A stretch of DNA of 64,000 nt from Torreya grandis (GCA_037957365.1 JARHVA010000638.1:4269501-4333500), one strand, 5' to 3'; positions 33,501-46,930 are shown, counted from the first letter of the stretch. A program made the numbers and translations. The notes: generated by a model from the letters alone, not told the origin.

Positions 33501-35020
33501 TTTTGCTCTGTAATTTAAGTCAATTCATGCAAAGTGATGTTGGCCTTAATTTTATTTATGTCTACAACAATGTTATACCCAATCCTACTTGGGGAATCAA
33601 CACTAGGTTTGGAAGAACTCCCTTTGGGTGGTTCAGGGTCATTCCTTGAAGTGGTATTAGGAGGGGTCCCATAATTGTTTGGGGGAGTTAAAGTGGTTAG
33701 TGGTTGTTTCTACTCCCTATTCCTCAGAGAGTAGGTCCTCAAAAAATTTTGAAATGTTTAAATCTCTTTAGGAATATTTTTTGGTTCATTATCTTCCTAA
33801 AAAGGGAATTAGAATGTATCTACCATATGAACTCATTCTAATGACTTGGACTTAGAAGCATTTGTGGCATTGTCCTTGTTAGGGATTAATTCAAATGTAT
33901 CTATCTCTTCTTGAAAAGCTTCAAAGGCTTTATAGAATTCAATGCAATCAATCTCACCATGCTTAGCAGTAGCATGAACTCTACAATAGTCAGGTAGAGA
34001 AATGTCAGTGAGATTGATGTCCATGGTATTTTTACTATAAGGGGGTTCATTATCCTTGTTACTATTATATAATCTATCATTCTAAAACCTATTTTTATGT
34101 CTATTGAACTTTTGGAAATTAAAGTTCCTTCCAAAACTCTCACCAATATTACCAACTTGTTTTTACAACTAAATAAAATCAGTACTAAGTTTTTGAACCA
34201 TCTTTAATATAGACTCATTCTCGCTCTTAGGAGTCTTAGAATTGTGGACCTAATTATTGCTTGTACCAAAATTTGGTGTTAACACCTTTTGATTATTAGT
34301 AGAAGATCTATTAGTGGCTTGGTGATTCAGGAATACCAAATTTTGATTAGGAGCAGCATAACTAGTAGGCAATATGCTCAGAGTTGGGATTTGATTAAGA
34401 GCTGGGGTGTTTTGGTTATTACTAGGAAAAAGGTTCAGTGCAAGCATATGTGGGTTGATATTAGGAATAGAGTAATCCATTTGACCTTGTGGTTGCATTT
34501 GATCACTAATAACTACTACTTCAGAATAAGCTTGGGCTAATGAAGCTATAACTAGAAGATCTCTTTAGGAACATAGAAGTCATGGGGTCTACTGCAACCT
34601 TGTAAATTTCCAAGGCTAGGACATCATTATTCTTGTAAGGTTCCATGGTCTTGCTATACATATTCTAGAATATGGCATTGAAATACCTTATAGGCTCACC
34701 TGTATCTCTCTTGATGGTTGTGAATTGATGATAAATGACACAAGGACTAATAATCTTACCAAATTGGTCAATGAAAAGAGTGTTGAAATCATTCCAAGAG
34801 GCTATGCAATCATCAGGTAAATTAAGGAACCATTCATATGCTACATCTTTGAAAGTAAATGGAAACAAACTACATGTTATATCCTCATGTATGACACTTA
34901 ATAATCTTAATGTAGATTTAAAATATTTAACATGTTCCTCTGCAATTACAACACCAGTTGGACTAAATATGGGTAAATACTTCTCAAGGTTACATGGTAA
35001 ATCATGGACTACATATTAAC
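33501..35020 (-). pseudogene. gag: G1 gag with CHHC zinc knuckle
   Basis: Capsid motifs lie in 34665-34868 and the frame ahead of it: EEHVKYFKSTLRLLS, then FPFTFKDVAYEWFLNLPDDC, then SWNDFNTLFIDQFG, which fits the Retrotrans_gag pattern. A Gln/Asn/Pro-rich linker follows (34250-34498). The knuckle CRVHATAKHGEIDC (CX2HX4HX4C) lies near 33980, then an acidic stretch before the protease. Several stops break the frame. The start is probably near 35020, just inside the leader. Confidence 0.75.
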
Positions 35021-35711
35021 ATTAATGGGAGAGCTTCCTAACTAAGCCATACCTATATGTGGTCTGAATGCAAGGGTACCTTGAAAAGGAGAAGTGGGTA
35101 AGGACTTGGAAAGTCTTCATCTAACTCTATCACATATGATTCTTTGATGACTTTGTAGCTTGAGTAAAGGTTCTCTTATCTTTGAGCATGATCTGGTACA
35201 AATTCTAGGTAGTTCTAGCTTTAAGATGAGAAACCCTATTTCAAATATGGTGTATCAAGTTAATCTTTACAAAGAATAAGGACCAAACATGCACACTAAG
35301 ATAATTCTATAAAGATATACATAAAGAATGATAAAGGACATCAAATTCCAAATAAGATAGCCTGAAAATGTATCCTATTATGCAAATAGAGTCGATATTT
35401 ACAAATTTGAGCCCAAAATGGATCAAAACTCATAGGAGATCACTTGATATTTGAACAAAGTAAGCCATTTTAATCTCAAATGTTGTATATCTTCAAATTC
35501 AAACCTATATTTATTAGAATTAAAGAATCATTTACCCAAGAACTATGATATTTACCTTAAGAAAGTGCAAAGATATCTTAAAATCCCCCAAGATCAATGA
35601 CCTTTACACTTTGGAGTAAAGATCCACTCAAAGGTGCAAAGGTATCATCAACCTTTGATTTATCAACACTAGAATAGACCCTCCTTATAGTTCCAGTAGA
35701 GCTACTCTTAT
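35021..35711 (-). other. G1 5' leader
   Basis: 690 bp between gag and the 5' LTR. No protein motif. Next to the LTR the minus strand reads ATAAGAGTAGCTCTACTGG; TGGAACTATAAGGAGGG starts about 16 bases in. Neither is a standard tRNA primer-binding site directly at the LTR, so the priming mode is unresolved. Confidence 0.5.
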
Positions 35712-36827
35712 TGATGCCTCTAAGTGTACCATAGGTGCTCTTAGTGTTTAAAGAACACTTCCCATTTTAGAATCCTAAGAATTAAGAGCATGAGTTGTAG
35801 GTATTTTGTGATTGTGATGCCTATGGTGAAATAGAAACAAAGCAAGCTAGACTGTTTCATAATATTTATATGATTTGGTGGTTGGGAGCCACCTTGATCC
35901 AAGCCTTTATGAATTCTAGTGAATCTCGATCAAAGTTCTGAACTACACTAATCTAAGTGAATATTTGACAATGATATCTAAGCTATAGTGAGTTATTTTT
36001 AAAAAGGTGTAAAAGGAAGGGTAAGGTATAAAGGAAGTGAATGTTATTGGTAATATTTATCTCAAACATTATGACAAAGTTTTAGTTGACTGAACATGCA
36101 TTAAAACTAGTAAGTGATATAAAATAGCTAATTCATAATTTTCACTACAACCAGGCAAAATTTTGAGGATAAGTTAAAGATACAAGTAATAACTAAGTAT
36201 GATTTAATGTTTTTCTACTACACCTAGATATCCAATTCACATATTTAATGCAGAACAAATTAAAGTGAAGCAACTTAGGATCTTTTTAACTAGTCTAGCA
36301 TAGCATAGATTAGAAACCCTATAACAAGAATGCAATTAAAAATTTAGGAAACCATTCAAAATTGAGATCTAGACAAGCAATTTAGGGAAAATTTAGTAAC
36401 CCTTAACATAACCATATAGACAAAATTTGTAGAATTCCTTAGTTGTATTAATTGTTCCAAGTATACAATTTTGGCTCAAAAATCTCTCTTACGAAATGGT
36501 AACACTGCCTATTTATAGAAAACATAGGCAATGTACCAGTCAGTTTAAAGATACATATGTGTATAATAATTACAATTGTCCTTGTATTAAAATTCTATCA
36601 TACATGTGACTCTTCTACATTAGACTAACCTAAAACTCTATATACCAACAAATTAGCATATAGTTGTACAATACAATATTCTATTTTACAAAATATATGC
36701 AAAATTATAATACATAGAATATTCTATTAAGTTGGTGATTGGCCTCTTGGATATATTTGTTGTAGGATTTTCTTAGCCTTAGTATGTTTTTCATTTATTA
36801 AATCTAGATCTACTGTAGGATTCATCA
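35712..36827 (-). repeat. G1 5' LTR (shared with the tandem copy)
   Basis: 1,116 bp, direct repeat of 2891-4007. The terminal repeats TGATGAATCC...GGCATCA are both intact here. It carries a CTATAAATA box at 36510-36518 (minus). Its right side abuts the polypurine tract AGGAAGATGATGG and ORFX of the partial second copy, so the same LTR acts as 5' LTR of G1 and 3' LTR of the upstream copy. Confidence 0.85.
36510..36518 (-). promoter_or_regulatory. TATA box of G1 5' LTR
   Basis: Minus strand CTATAAATA followed by GGCAGTGTTACC; same place as in the other LTR. It would have driven G1 transcription leftward. Confidence 0.6.
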
Positions 36828-39812
36828 ACCATCATCTTCCTGGTCTGATAGTTTGTTGAATTCATTGTCATTTCTCAACATGGCCTCTTTGATGCTCTAA
36901 GCCTCTACTATTCACTCTCCTAAATTGATGATAATATCCATGTGTATATGATTATCACTATTGGATTGGCCTTGGATTTTCCATTTTATCTCTTGGATGG
37001 TATAAATGGCCCTTTTCATAAACTCCTCATCATCAATCAACCCCTTAACAATGAGTTTTGAAGGCTCTATCAGCATAGTTTCGAGGATTTTCTCAATCCC
37101 GCTTATCAAAGTTTCATCTTCTCTTACAATCTCACTAACATTTTTGTACCATGTGCTCAAATCCTACGCCTTGTCAAAAATAATGCCTAAGATTTAACTC
37201 AAGTGTCCCATACTAATAGTCATGAAGTCTAGGCTCTATCTCTTTACCTACACATTGATGAGCTCAATAATTTGTTCTTCTAAAGATGACCAAGGCTTTG
37301 GTTGCTTAAGCTTGTTGTATCAAGTCACTCTACCTAAGTTTCATGGCCTTCAAAGCTTAAAACATGTTGAATATTGATTCACCTAACATTATTATCATCT
37401 CATCAAATATAGAAAGTATGGCTTGGGCTTTAATGTCCCATTTCTCCATCCTCAAGTTGGTAACCTGCTACTTCAATCCCCTAATTCCTACCAGTGCTTT
37501 TGCTAACTAGGTACCAATCAGGCTCTCAACATCCTCTTGATGGATTGGATGCTCTCCCAATTCTTGTCCTCTTATTGGAGTTAGGCCTATGAAAAGTTAC
37601 ACCCTTTAAAGGGTGAACTCTTCTATATCCACCATAGCTTTCCTTGTGTTGATCTTTTCTAGCCCTGTGGTATCTAGATTGAAGTAGACTATAGTGGTAG
37701 GCTCAGTCAACTAGGTGGATTTTAGAATTTCAACTTTGGTGCTATTGGATTCTCCTAGAGCATCCATTCTCTTTCCACCAACCCATTTTGCCTCCATTAC
37801 TCTCCTTTCTTCTTGATCTTTCATCATTTCAACAATCCATGGTTGGAGGTGCTCTTGCACATCAATATTGATACTTTGTGTTAATGCCCATGAATGGGAC
37901 ATGGAAATAATCTTTTTCAATTTCCCATAAATGAACCAATCTAGAATGACTAGCCCATGAATTGGAAACTCATCACTAAACAAGTTTATTTCCTAGGCTG
38001 GGTGCATAAATGGAAGCTTTGGCCTTTTAAAACTGGCAAGGATAAGGGCCAACTCAGTCTTCCTCTTCCTTTTAATGGTAGTTGGGAATAGGGCCAACTC
38101 ATGTTCCTTTCCCTTATCTTTTTCAATCTCTTCTAGATGTCCAAGAGTCTTTGTAACTTGCCCTGATTGGGTGCTAGGGTTTCCATTTGTTTCTCCCTTA
38201 TCTGAGCCATAAGCCTCCTCAAAAGCCTAGAAAACCTCCTCAACTATCTCATATGGCTCAAGAGCCACCATGTCCACATGTTCCACTAGAGGTAGTGGTT
38301 CTTGTGGAGGGCCTAAAGATGATGTTTCTTTACCTAGCCTCTCTTTCATCTATTTCTCATTAGGGTCCTCTGAGGCAATTCTATTTGAGGGGGTCCCTAG
38401 GGTGTTCTAGAGGTAGAAGGAAGTAAATGGTACTAGAGTGGATGTATTTTCCAAATGTCCTCAGTTGGCTTCTGTTCATGTGTTAATCTTTACTCTAGAT
38501 TGGCATTGCATTATTTCAACCTTGTCAGCACCTCTTCAAAATTGCTTGCCTTGGTATAAATATGGTCAAAAACCCCAAGGTGATGATCATATACCTACTT
38601 GAGTATTTTCTTATCTTGTAGATGATTCTTCACTACCTATTTAGGGTCCCACATTATCAATTCATCCACTTGAAAGATAATAACTTCTCTTTATCTGGAC
38701 ATGACATCCACTTACTTCCAATCTTATAATGTGATCTTTCTAATTATCAAAGGAAATGGATGGAGGGGGCCTTTTCTATTTTCCTTGCATACTCCATCAA
38801 TCCCATTAAGGAGCTAGAATGTGATCTCCTACTCAACCAGCTTTATTGGGACATATATAGGTAATCTAAAAGGTGAGTACATGGTTTCCTTAATCCTTAT
38901 CACTATGCAGTTAGGATAATACCATACATCTCCCATCATTTCCACATACCTTTTGATCAGGGGGTGCATCCTAGGCATGGGAGAGCCAGTGATAGCCTCA
39001 ACCAAAGAGGTGTAAATGCCATCACAAATGAACTACATGTGGTTTCTATATTTAAAAATATGAATCTTTGAGTAGTAATGAGAAATAGTGATTCTACTAT
39101 TGGGAGTCCATCTTTTTATGTGAGGTAACCTAGTTGAGGCCAACAAGGCATCAAGCAGATAAGATATCATGAAGAATTGCTTGTTGGTCTTCTTCTTCAT
39201 GGTTGAAAACTGATGACCTAGGTGGATACTTATCATATCCCCAATGGGAGGGTTGAGTTATTATTCAATTAAGAAGTATACATAGGAAACCCAAGTGTGA
39301 TTGACATAAGTAGTTGTGGTAGCCCCATAAATCCTATTTAGTAAGGTCATGACAACCCTAATCCCCTCTCTAAAGTGGGAAATTATAATTTTACCTTGGA
39401 AATATTTGAAAATATAATTTCCTTGATTGATCCAACCTCTAAGGATGGTGTATAGGTCATTATTAGTGGTCCAATCCTTAATTGTGAACAAATCCACATG
39501 GGACTGTGGGAGCTTATAGTAGCCCTCAAAGGCTACAGGGATACTGTATGTAATTTTCTTAGATGTTCCATCTTTTACAATCTAATCCTCATATATTCTA
39601 CAATCAGTAAAAAGTGGAGTAAGCACGTTGATACAATGAAGTAACTCAGGTTTAGCCACTGCATAGTGAAGGCTATCTAATTGCACATTGACCAAGTCCT
39701 TATACTTGGTGTTGATTGCCTCAATTCTCTTCTCATTTTGAGTAAAGGGCTGCATCTCTTCTATGGAAAATAATATCTTAGACCAATTCCTTCATCCACT
39801 TTTTAATGCCAT
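36828..39812 (-). pseudogene. ORFX (right copy), uninterrupted by C1
   Basis: About 3.0 kb, same protein as in the left copy, with different stops. The candidate start is the ATG at 39812, followed by a stop at codon 7. Clear blocks: 39261-39497 (MDLFTIKDWTTNNDLYTILR), 39033-39236 (MISIHLGHQFSTMKKKTNKQ), 37711-37983 (MFSDEFPIHGLVILDWFIYG) and 36912-37160 (MSTWYKNVSEIVREDETLIS), the last strongly helical. Near 39364 the sequence cccctctctaaagtggg is the empty C1 insertion site. No known domain is recognised. Conservation of residues between two independently decayed copies shows the frame was once protein-coding. Confidence 0.6.
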
Positions 39813-40098
39813 AGTGTCCAACTTTGTGTCCCTGAAAACCCTACTCGGGTGGTCTATGGACAAGTAAAGCTCTATTTCTTTCCTCCATTATTATCTACCT
39901 ATTGCCATTGCTTCTCAAACTTTTTAAAAAATGGAGAACACCTACTTTTTATAGGTCTTTGGATTGTTCTTCTCTCACTTAGAATTACTTTGCAAGTTTG
40001 ATTGTGATTTGATCATGCATAATCTTCTTATTTTATGCAGGCTTTCAGGTTCTCTAAGAGCTTTAATGGTGGAGGTGATTTGGACTTGGGTTCATTCA
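39813..40098. other. Spacer matching 13035-13320
   Basis: Homologous to the left copy's spacer ahead of the Q repeat. No gene seen. It ends gggttcattca at the repeat boundary, the same flank as in the left copy (ctcattca). Confidence 0.5.
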
Positions 40099-41710
40099 TG
40101 CCTTTGATCTAATTAGGAATTATGTATGTATACCTTTGCTTTTCTACATGGACAAAATCTAATTTTTATTGTCATTTATTTATGTGGATCCTACATGGCA
40201 TCCATTTAGCTTCATTTTGTGGCATTTTTCATAATTATTCAAAGGACAACTAGTCATTAGCCTTTGAATCCTGGGGCTTTTATCTTATTGGTCACTATGA
40301 GCATTAATTCTTGTAATTATGCCACCTGGAATATTATCACACCATTGATCTCCAACCTCTAGGATTTTTCCACATGTCGAGCTCTCAGGCCCCCCAAGTT
40401 TGATTCAAAGATCTTGCACTGTTACATCAAATTGGTATGACTAAGTGAGGGCCATTAGATCCTGTAAGATGCAAAAAGTTTAAGTCAGTCTTGAGGGTCT
40501 AATAAATATTTAGGCTAAAATGTATAACCTTAAGTTTACCCGAAATATTTATGTAAAACCCCTTATAATACTTGAAACATGCCCCCTTTGTCTAGGTAAA
40601 AATATTGGACTAGATTAAGTTTGACAATCTTGTTGTTGTCCCAAATGTCCCTACGGTCATCAAATGATGTTAGTGAGAGCATCAAATTTTAGTCTATGAA
40701 GTTTCTATAGTTGAATGTGAGAGTTTCATGTGGCATCCTCGTAGGGATTCCCAAGACCTAAGGTTTAATGCACTTTGTTAGATCGAGAGGAGTGATGGTT
40801 GTTGGATCAAAATCTGAGGTGTTGCATGTGATTGGCTATTTTTAATAAGTGGGACCTTTAATAATGTAGTTTTTTGTAAGATTTCACCACTTGGAATCTT
40901 TGCAGAGCTTTTACCTTTCAATCCTCACCTCATACCATTGGATCAAATCCCATGATGAAATGACAATTATTAGATCTAGGTTCTCCTCATGTCATTGGAT
41001 CAGATCTTGTGATGAAGCGATGATCATTGGATCCTAAAAGATGCATGCAATTTAAAATAGGACCCAAATTTAATAAATACCTAGTCTAATTTTTAATTAT
41101 AAGGCCCCGTTCAGATTTAAATATGAAGGGGGTCATTTGATTAAGACTTAGATTAAACTTAATTCAAAAGGGGTTCGGCTAGGAAATAAAAGGGGACCCC
41201 ATGGAGCATATTCATGGGGCGGTTAAGATTAGACAAGGATGTTTTAAAGGGGAAAACATAAAGACTCAAGTTTAACTTCATGTTAAGGTTTGGTCATGCT
41301 AATAAACATGACTAAACCTTAATATAAAATTAGGCTTAAGTCTTTGTATTCTCAAAATTCTTACAAAATAACTCTCGCCAGAATTCAAACTCAAATTTGA
41401 GGGTTTCAAAATTAGGGTTTTTTTGAAGAGGGGCCAAGGTTAAAATTTGGAAAACCAAATACCAGTAGAACTCCAATGGATCCTTTGCTAGGTAAAAATT
41501 AGTGTTTCATGAATCTTGTACTTCTCACAACATAGGGTAAAACATTAGAAGCATTAGGCACTAAGGTTTAAACAAAATTTACCATTTTACCAAATGGATG
41601 ATCTTCAAATTCTAAAGTAACTTAGGAGCATAGAAAAATTGAAAGTAACAAGGTTAAAAACATCTTGAGGGCCCTAATTTTAAAAATAAGGGGGTATGTT
41701 GGCCCCAACA
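40099..41710. repeat. Q terminal repeat, copy B
   Basis: 1,612 bp. It has the best-preserved ends: TGCCTTTGATCTAATTAGG...TATGTTGGCCCCAACA. It shares the 54-bp internal duplication (about 40951-41020) with copy A1. Confidence 0.75.
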
Positions 41711-44700
41711 AGCAATCATGTACATCCTATAAAAATAGCAGAGGCAACTATGGTGTTGAGGGCTCAAGGGAAAAAGAGACCAGGGGCACAAAATCCATCG
41801 AAGCTCAAATCTCATAAATGAGTTAATGTGGGGGAGAGCGTAGGAGAGTAGGGGTTAGGGGAAATTTTAAACTAGGGCAGGGGCAGGAAACAAAATATCT
41901 AAAAAGAATTTCTAGCTTTTTTACATCCCAATTTGTTCATGCTAATTTACCTTTTGAAGAGTTTTTGGGCCTGGATCAATTGGCAGTGGGTAAAGGCCCA
42001 TCTGATGGCAGTGCCTCTCTGTGAAAGTAGGTAGCTAGAAAAATTGTAAATCTAGCTAGGGTTTCTATAAAGGCAACTATTTTTGAAAACTACATCAATG
42101 TTTCAAACCCTTTCCAAAGTTGTGATTTTTGTAAATAAATTATTCTCAAAAATATACATGGCTCAAAACCTTTCTTGATTTCTAGAAGCTAGTTTCAAAA
42201 GGAAAAGATATCTAAGGAGGCTAAAGAGACCAAGGAAGTTGTTAAGGGAAATACAAAATCAAACCCTTCACAAAAATAACCCCTAGAAATGGCCTTCTTA
42301 GGAGATATCCCTTTAATGTTTTCTAATTCTCCTCCACTTTTTAAATTTTTTGATGCAAAGCTTTCAATGTTGGAATTGGAAAGAGGATATATATCTTTGA
42401 TTGGTAGGTGTGTTAGGGAAGTGACCTTCCTAGGATTCTCTTTTAAAATGGTATTAGAAATCTTGGCCCACTCTTAAAACTCCTTTATCTAACCTAGAAA
42501 ATGGTTGCTTTTTGTTGGTGTTTCAATCTTTTGAGGACAAAGATTTTGTTTGGGTAAATGGGCCATGGTTTTTTGGCAAGAAGGGGGTGTTTTTTTGCCC
42601 CTAGGATCCTTTTTTTGACACAATTGCTTTGGCAATCTCCTAAGCCTCGATTTGGGTTAGATTTTATAGTCTTGTAAGATTCTGATCTTTTCAAGAAATT
42701 AGTTGACAAGTTGGGCCTCTTTGTCAAAATTGATGATTCTATTGGGGAGAATATGAATTATGTTAGGGCATGTGTATTAGTTATATGCAATCAAAAATTC
42801 ATCATTTCTATGAATTAATCCTAGATCGAATAAGATATATCATACCTATACTTCTGATTGGGATACACTTGTTAAGCAAGAGCATGACCAATATGGGGAT
42901 CCACTAGACCCATTTAGTGGATCACTTGTCACAACATATCATGCTAAAAAGGGTTCCAAATCCTAAAATCTAACACAATCACACAACAACCCTAATGGAG
43001 TCCTAAGGTTTTAAATGTTCACTCTATTATAATAATAAGAAAGCAAAATCTAATCTAGTGCACACCAAAGCTTATGGCTCAAAGTGGGGGTTAGAAATAA
43101 ATAAAATAACTAAACTAAACATGTATTAGAAGACATATACTCATGTCAATCTATACAAAATCTCAATACATGGATAAAATGATACAAATGCATTATCTAT
43201 CTACTCTTACAAAGGAGAAATAAAATTATGAATACTAACCCTTGAAGACAAACCTGTCAAGCCTAAATCTCTCCCTTGTCCAAGGTAATTTGCAATAGAT
43301 TAATGTGGTATGTAAGGATAACCAATATAAATAAACTCTAGGATACACAACCTATCTAAGCATCCAGAAGACTTCTCCACAAGACAAGATTTGTATCACC
43401 AAAGAAAGTATGGAACCGTAAGCTTTATTCCTCAAGTAGAATGGTCAATAAGTAGATGTTCATTCATACTTCTCTAATAATTCTTATCTTATGAAATGGT
43501 GGGAAATAAACTTGTATATAGAGGTGGATCTTGCCCTAAATCCTTTTAGGAACATCATCTGTAAAGGGTTAACCCAGTGTGTGTTTAGGGACAATTCACT
43601 AGGTCTATGCTAGGTCAGTCGAAAGGCTAACAAACCAAGAAAGTGAAAAATACTCCTGAACTATACTAGGTCGACCCAGTCAACCCAATTTAGCCAACAA
43701 TCCAAAAGGGTGTTAAGGTAAGAAAAGGAGGATGGAAAGAGGAAAAAGATTGGAGGAGGTAGGACTCAAAAGAATAAGCTTAGGGTAAATGGTTTTTAGG
43801 AGACAAGTGTGTATATGGCAGGTGGTAAAAGGAACAACAATCTTATGAAGCACTAATGGTTTACCCACCCCTTTCCTAGTGCACCCCTTAAGGCATTCAC
43901 TCAAAGAGATTGAGACTCAATAGGTTCATGTAAGATACAAAGTGTTAGTAATCAATAAAAGTTTGAAAATATTATGTGTATACATATGCCCCACTCGAAG
44001 CTCATCACATGTCAATAAGGTGTAATAGGGGATGGTGCTTCAAGAAAAAATATGATAACACACAACATTGATGATAAGTAAAGTTTAGTAAGTTAAAAAT
44101 AAGATAAATGAAAGGATTGAATTGAAAAACACATACCTTTAACTTACCTTAGTGTTGTAGAGAAAGAAGTAGACTACAAGAAATGGAAAGGTGTCTAATG
44201 AAGAGAACAGTAGACGAACTTATAGAAGTTAGTGCAAAAAATATCCAAAAAAAATTTAAAAATAAATAAAATATGCATATTATATTGGAAAATAATCTCA
44301 GTGTCATCATAAATCTAACGTATTTTATGATTTGCAAAATAGAGGAGTAGAAACAAAGATAGAAGCAAAACAAGGAATTTGAAGGACACTAATGGAAAAT
44401 GTATTTTAAAAAGTGTTTTAAAATAGGGGAAAATACAAGTCATTTATCATTTTGATTTTTGAAGGAGAGAAAAGAGAGTTCTAAAGACAAAACAAGCTAG
44501 AATGGCAAGGAGACGACATGCTAAACAAGGAGAGGCTCTAGAGGTAGCAACAGGTGCACTACAGGGATGCAACTAAGAATCATTTTTGAAATTTATATTG
44601 AATTAAGTATTTTTTAGAAAAATGTAATTTTTAGCATTTCTAGAGGTCAAAATGAGGCAAAATTATATTTTATAGGCATTAAATAGGAAGACGATAAATG

Positions 44701-45186
44701 GGTTTGGAGGGTTTAGGCAAAAAGCAATAAAATTGCACTTTTTTCAAAAAATGCAAGGGGTCAATAGGTAAAAATCACTAGGTCAACCCATTCAACCTAG
44801 TAGGCTAGAAACTAGGTAGAATCCATAGTGTCAACCTAGTAGGTATGGGTCGACCCTGTACAATCTGCAAGATGAAGGCCTAGTTCAGAGTTTCTAGGTG
44901 GTCTAAAAGGTCCAAAATGGAAACTCAACACTAGGGAAAGGAAGAGAAGGGGGTTAACTTAGATTTTGAATCACCAGGCAAAAAGATAGGAAAATTTTGG
45001 TCAAACTAGTTTGACCAAAGGGCTATAATAATATGGAAAAGCATGTAAAAGGTTGAAAGAGGGATAGAATGGCTTGAAATGGCTAGGTAAGATCAAGAAG
45101 GATCGATAAGGCTAAAATTAAGCTAAAGAGAATAAAATAAAGTAATTTTAGCCTTATTTTTGCTTTTAATTGTAAAAACAATGTAT
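41711..45186 (+). pseudogene. Q body (right copy) with DUF4283-like remnant
   Basis: Homologous to 14995-18407. The DUF4283 signature reads FVWVNGPWFFGKKGVFF and ASIWVRFYS in about 42510-42670, preceded by an open block 42289-42477 (MAFLGDIPLMFSNSPPLFKF). The rest is non-coding, with the same GGTCGACC-like clusters as the left copy. Homology ends at about 45186 (tgtaaaaacaatgtatt), within a few bases of where the second Q repeat begins in the left copy. The second repeat is absent here. Confidence 0.6.
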
Positions 45187-46930
45187 TATGACTATACATG
45201 ACATGAAGGAACTGATACATCCTTTATTATTACTTGGGTGCAGGGATGATGAATATTTTAGAGACTTTTGGATGCAACATAGTTATCAAACTTGTTAGAT
45301 AGGTTATCAGATTGAGATAATGCTAGACTAGGATCCATAGGTCTAGGTGGGATAGCAAAGACTTGTCAGGTCCCCCTCAATACTAACTTGTTAGTCATGT
45401 TCCTCAATTATTGGGAATGATTAACTAACACCTTTATATGGAAGGTGGATGGGGATACAATAGAAGTGGTTATCACACTAGAGGATGTTCATGGCATCCT
45501 AGGGCTGCCTATAGTAGGAGCATAGGTGATTGTAGGGATACCAAAAAGTCTAGAGGAGAGGAGAGAGAGCCTTAGCCATGTGGGTTATAGGCTCAGATAT
45601 GATATTACTAGGTAGGAAAGTGAGTATGTTTGATGTATATACATCATAGATTCTAGATGTCTAGAAGGTTGTGATAGGCCTTGTGACACAACAGGTTTTA
45701 TGTCAGAAGTCAGATGATAAGGTAACACTATTCATGGTAGCCTTGAGTAGGATGATCTTGGAGGATTGAGTGTTATATGACCTAGGCTCGGTCATCTAGG
45801 TCTAGTTGGTACATGATATATACAAGATGCTAGTCAGAGGGCAAAGAACCATGAGACTGATCATATTATTGATAGAGCTATATGAGAGGTTTCCTATGTA
45901 CTGGATGGTTAGGTTGCCCCATGTAGTTAATGATAGGTCTCTTCAAGTGAGAAGATGAAGGGAGGATCAGGTAGCATGGGTTATGACCCACATGTTAGTG
46001 CTACATTTAATGAGATTTACATAGCACATAGTAGTTACATGGGCGAGCTATGACATAGTTGCACTAGTGATAGAGAGGAAATAGGTAGTTAGACACTATT
46101 TTCGATGGAGAGAGCCACGTTAAGTGGCACAAGTGCCAAGGCATATGGACCTACCTCATCTAGTATCACTGATACTAATGCCTAAGCAATAAGCTTAGCG
46201 TGTGATGGAGCCATGAGGGAGGAGAGGATTGAGGCCACTAGTAGTGAGGCTGACATTAAGACCACATCAAGAATGACCATGGGCTGGTTAAGCATGATGA
46301 GAAGTAGAGAATGAGGATAGGGATGTAGAGTTAAAGATACTAGATGTACCACTACTAGCTCTACATTGAGATGAACAACATCCACTGAGGACATGACATC
46401 GATGGAGGTAGGAGGTAGAGGAAAGAGTGGAGACTATTACCATCTTAGATGACCCCATAGGTGAGCTAGAGAAGATGATAGAGAGACCACTCAGACATAG
46501 GATGAGACTGACATGAGCCATGATATTTGGGTTTGAACTAAGGATGTGGCCTATAGAAGAGGTGTTAGGAGGCCACGTAGATAAGGAGACTATACTAGGT
46601 GGTCGCATGGATGGTGAGACCATAGTATTCAAGACATAGATAGGTTAAAAGGGATGGTTAAATTATTTAGATTTTGGAAGTAGAGATAGATAGATATTAT
46701 GAGATATGACAATGATCTAGTATCCATCTGGTGTGATTGTGCAAGTGTAGGTGATGAGGAGGAGGAGAGATGGGGGTCATTGGTGAGGGGAGCACTCCAT
46801 GATGTCCTAGATAAGACTCAATATCCATACGACCCCAAAACACTAGAAGATATAAGCATACCATCTACCCTAGCTCAGATAAGTCATTTCATATTCGTTG
46901 AAGAGGTGGTGAGGTAGATATGGGTGTAGA
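45187..46930 (+). pseudogene. Plant-mobile-domain-like coding remnant
   Basis: Plus-strand reading gives DEYFRDFWMQHSY, then NTFIWKVDGDTIEVVITLED followed by VHGILGLPIVGA (about 45430-45525). Later in another frame come MRLIILLIELYERFPMYWMV and LQVRRWREDQVAWVMTHMLV (about 45850-46010). The 'TLEDV..ILGLP..G' and 'L.LWAYERFP' patterns are those of the plant mobile domain (aminotransferase-like, PF10536) found in MAIL1/MAIN proteins and in many transposons. Stops are frequent. A last open block, 46699-46917, shows no motif. I read it as a dead transposon ORF, but a decayed gene copy cannot be excluded. Confidence 0.45.

Larger units (their letters stand above)
2891..36827 (-). mobile_element. 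G1: giant Ty3/gypsy (Tat-like) LTR retrotransposon, nested and decayed
   Basis: A minus-strand element bounded by two 1.1-kb LTRs. Order from the right: leader, gag, CHHC knuckle, aspartic protease, extra RNase H, RT, RNase H, integrase, spacer, ORFX, polypurine tract, 3' LTR. Its 33.9-kb span includes N (8.3 kb), Q (6.7 kb) and C1 (6.0 kb), leaving about 13 kb. The dual RNase H and the CX2HX4HX4C knuckle suggest the Tat branch of Ty3/gypsy. The 5' LTR is directly preceded on its outer side by another copy of ORFX and its polypurine tract, so G1 is part of a tandem LTR-internal-LTR-internal array, probably from unequal recombination. No convincing primer-binding site was found next to the 5' LTR. 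All coding regions carry stops or frameshifts. Confidence 0.8.

Noticed and set aside
35680..35711. Primer-binding site for G1 (TGGAACTATAAGGAGGG)
   Set aside because: It starts about 16 bases from the LTR and matches no plant tRNA 3' end that I know; left unresolved.
46288..46632. Ser/Met-rich minus-strand ORFs opposite the PMD-like remnant
   Set aside because: Low-complexity shadows of a GA-rich plus strand; no protein family.
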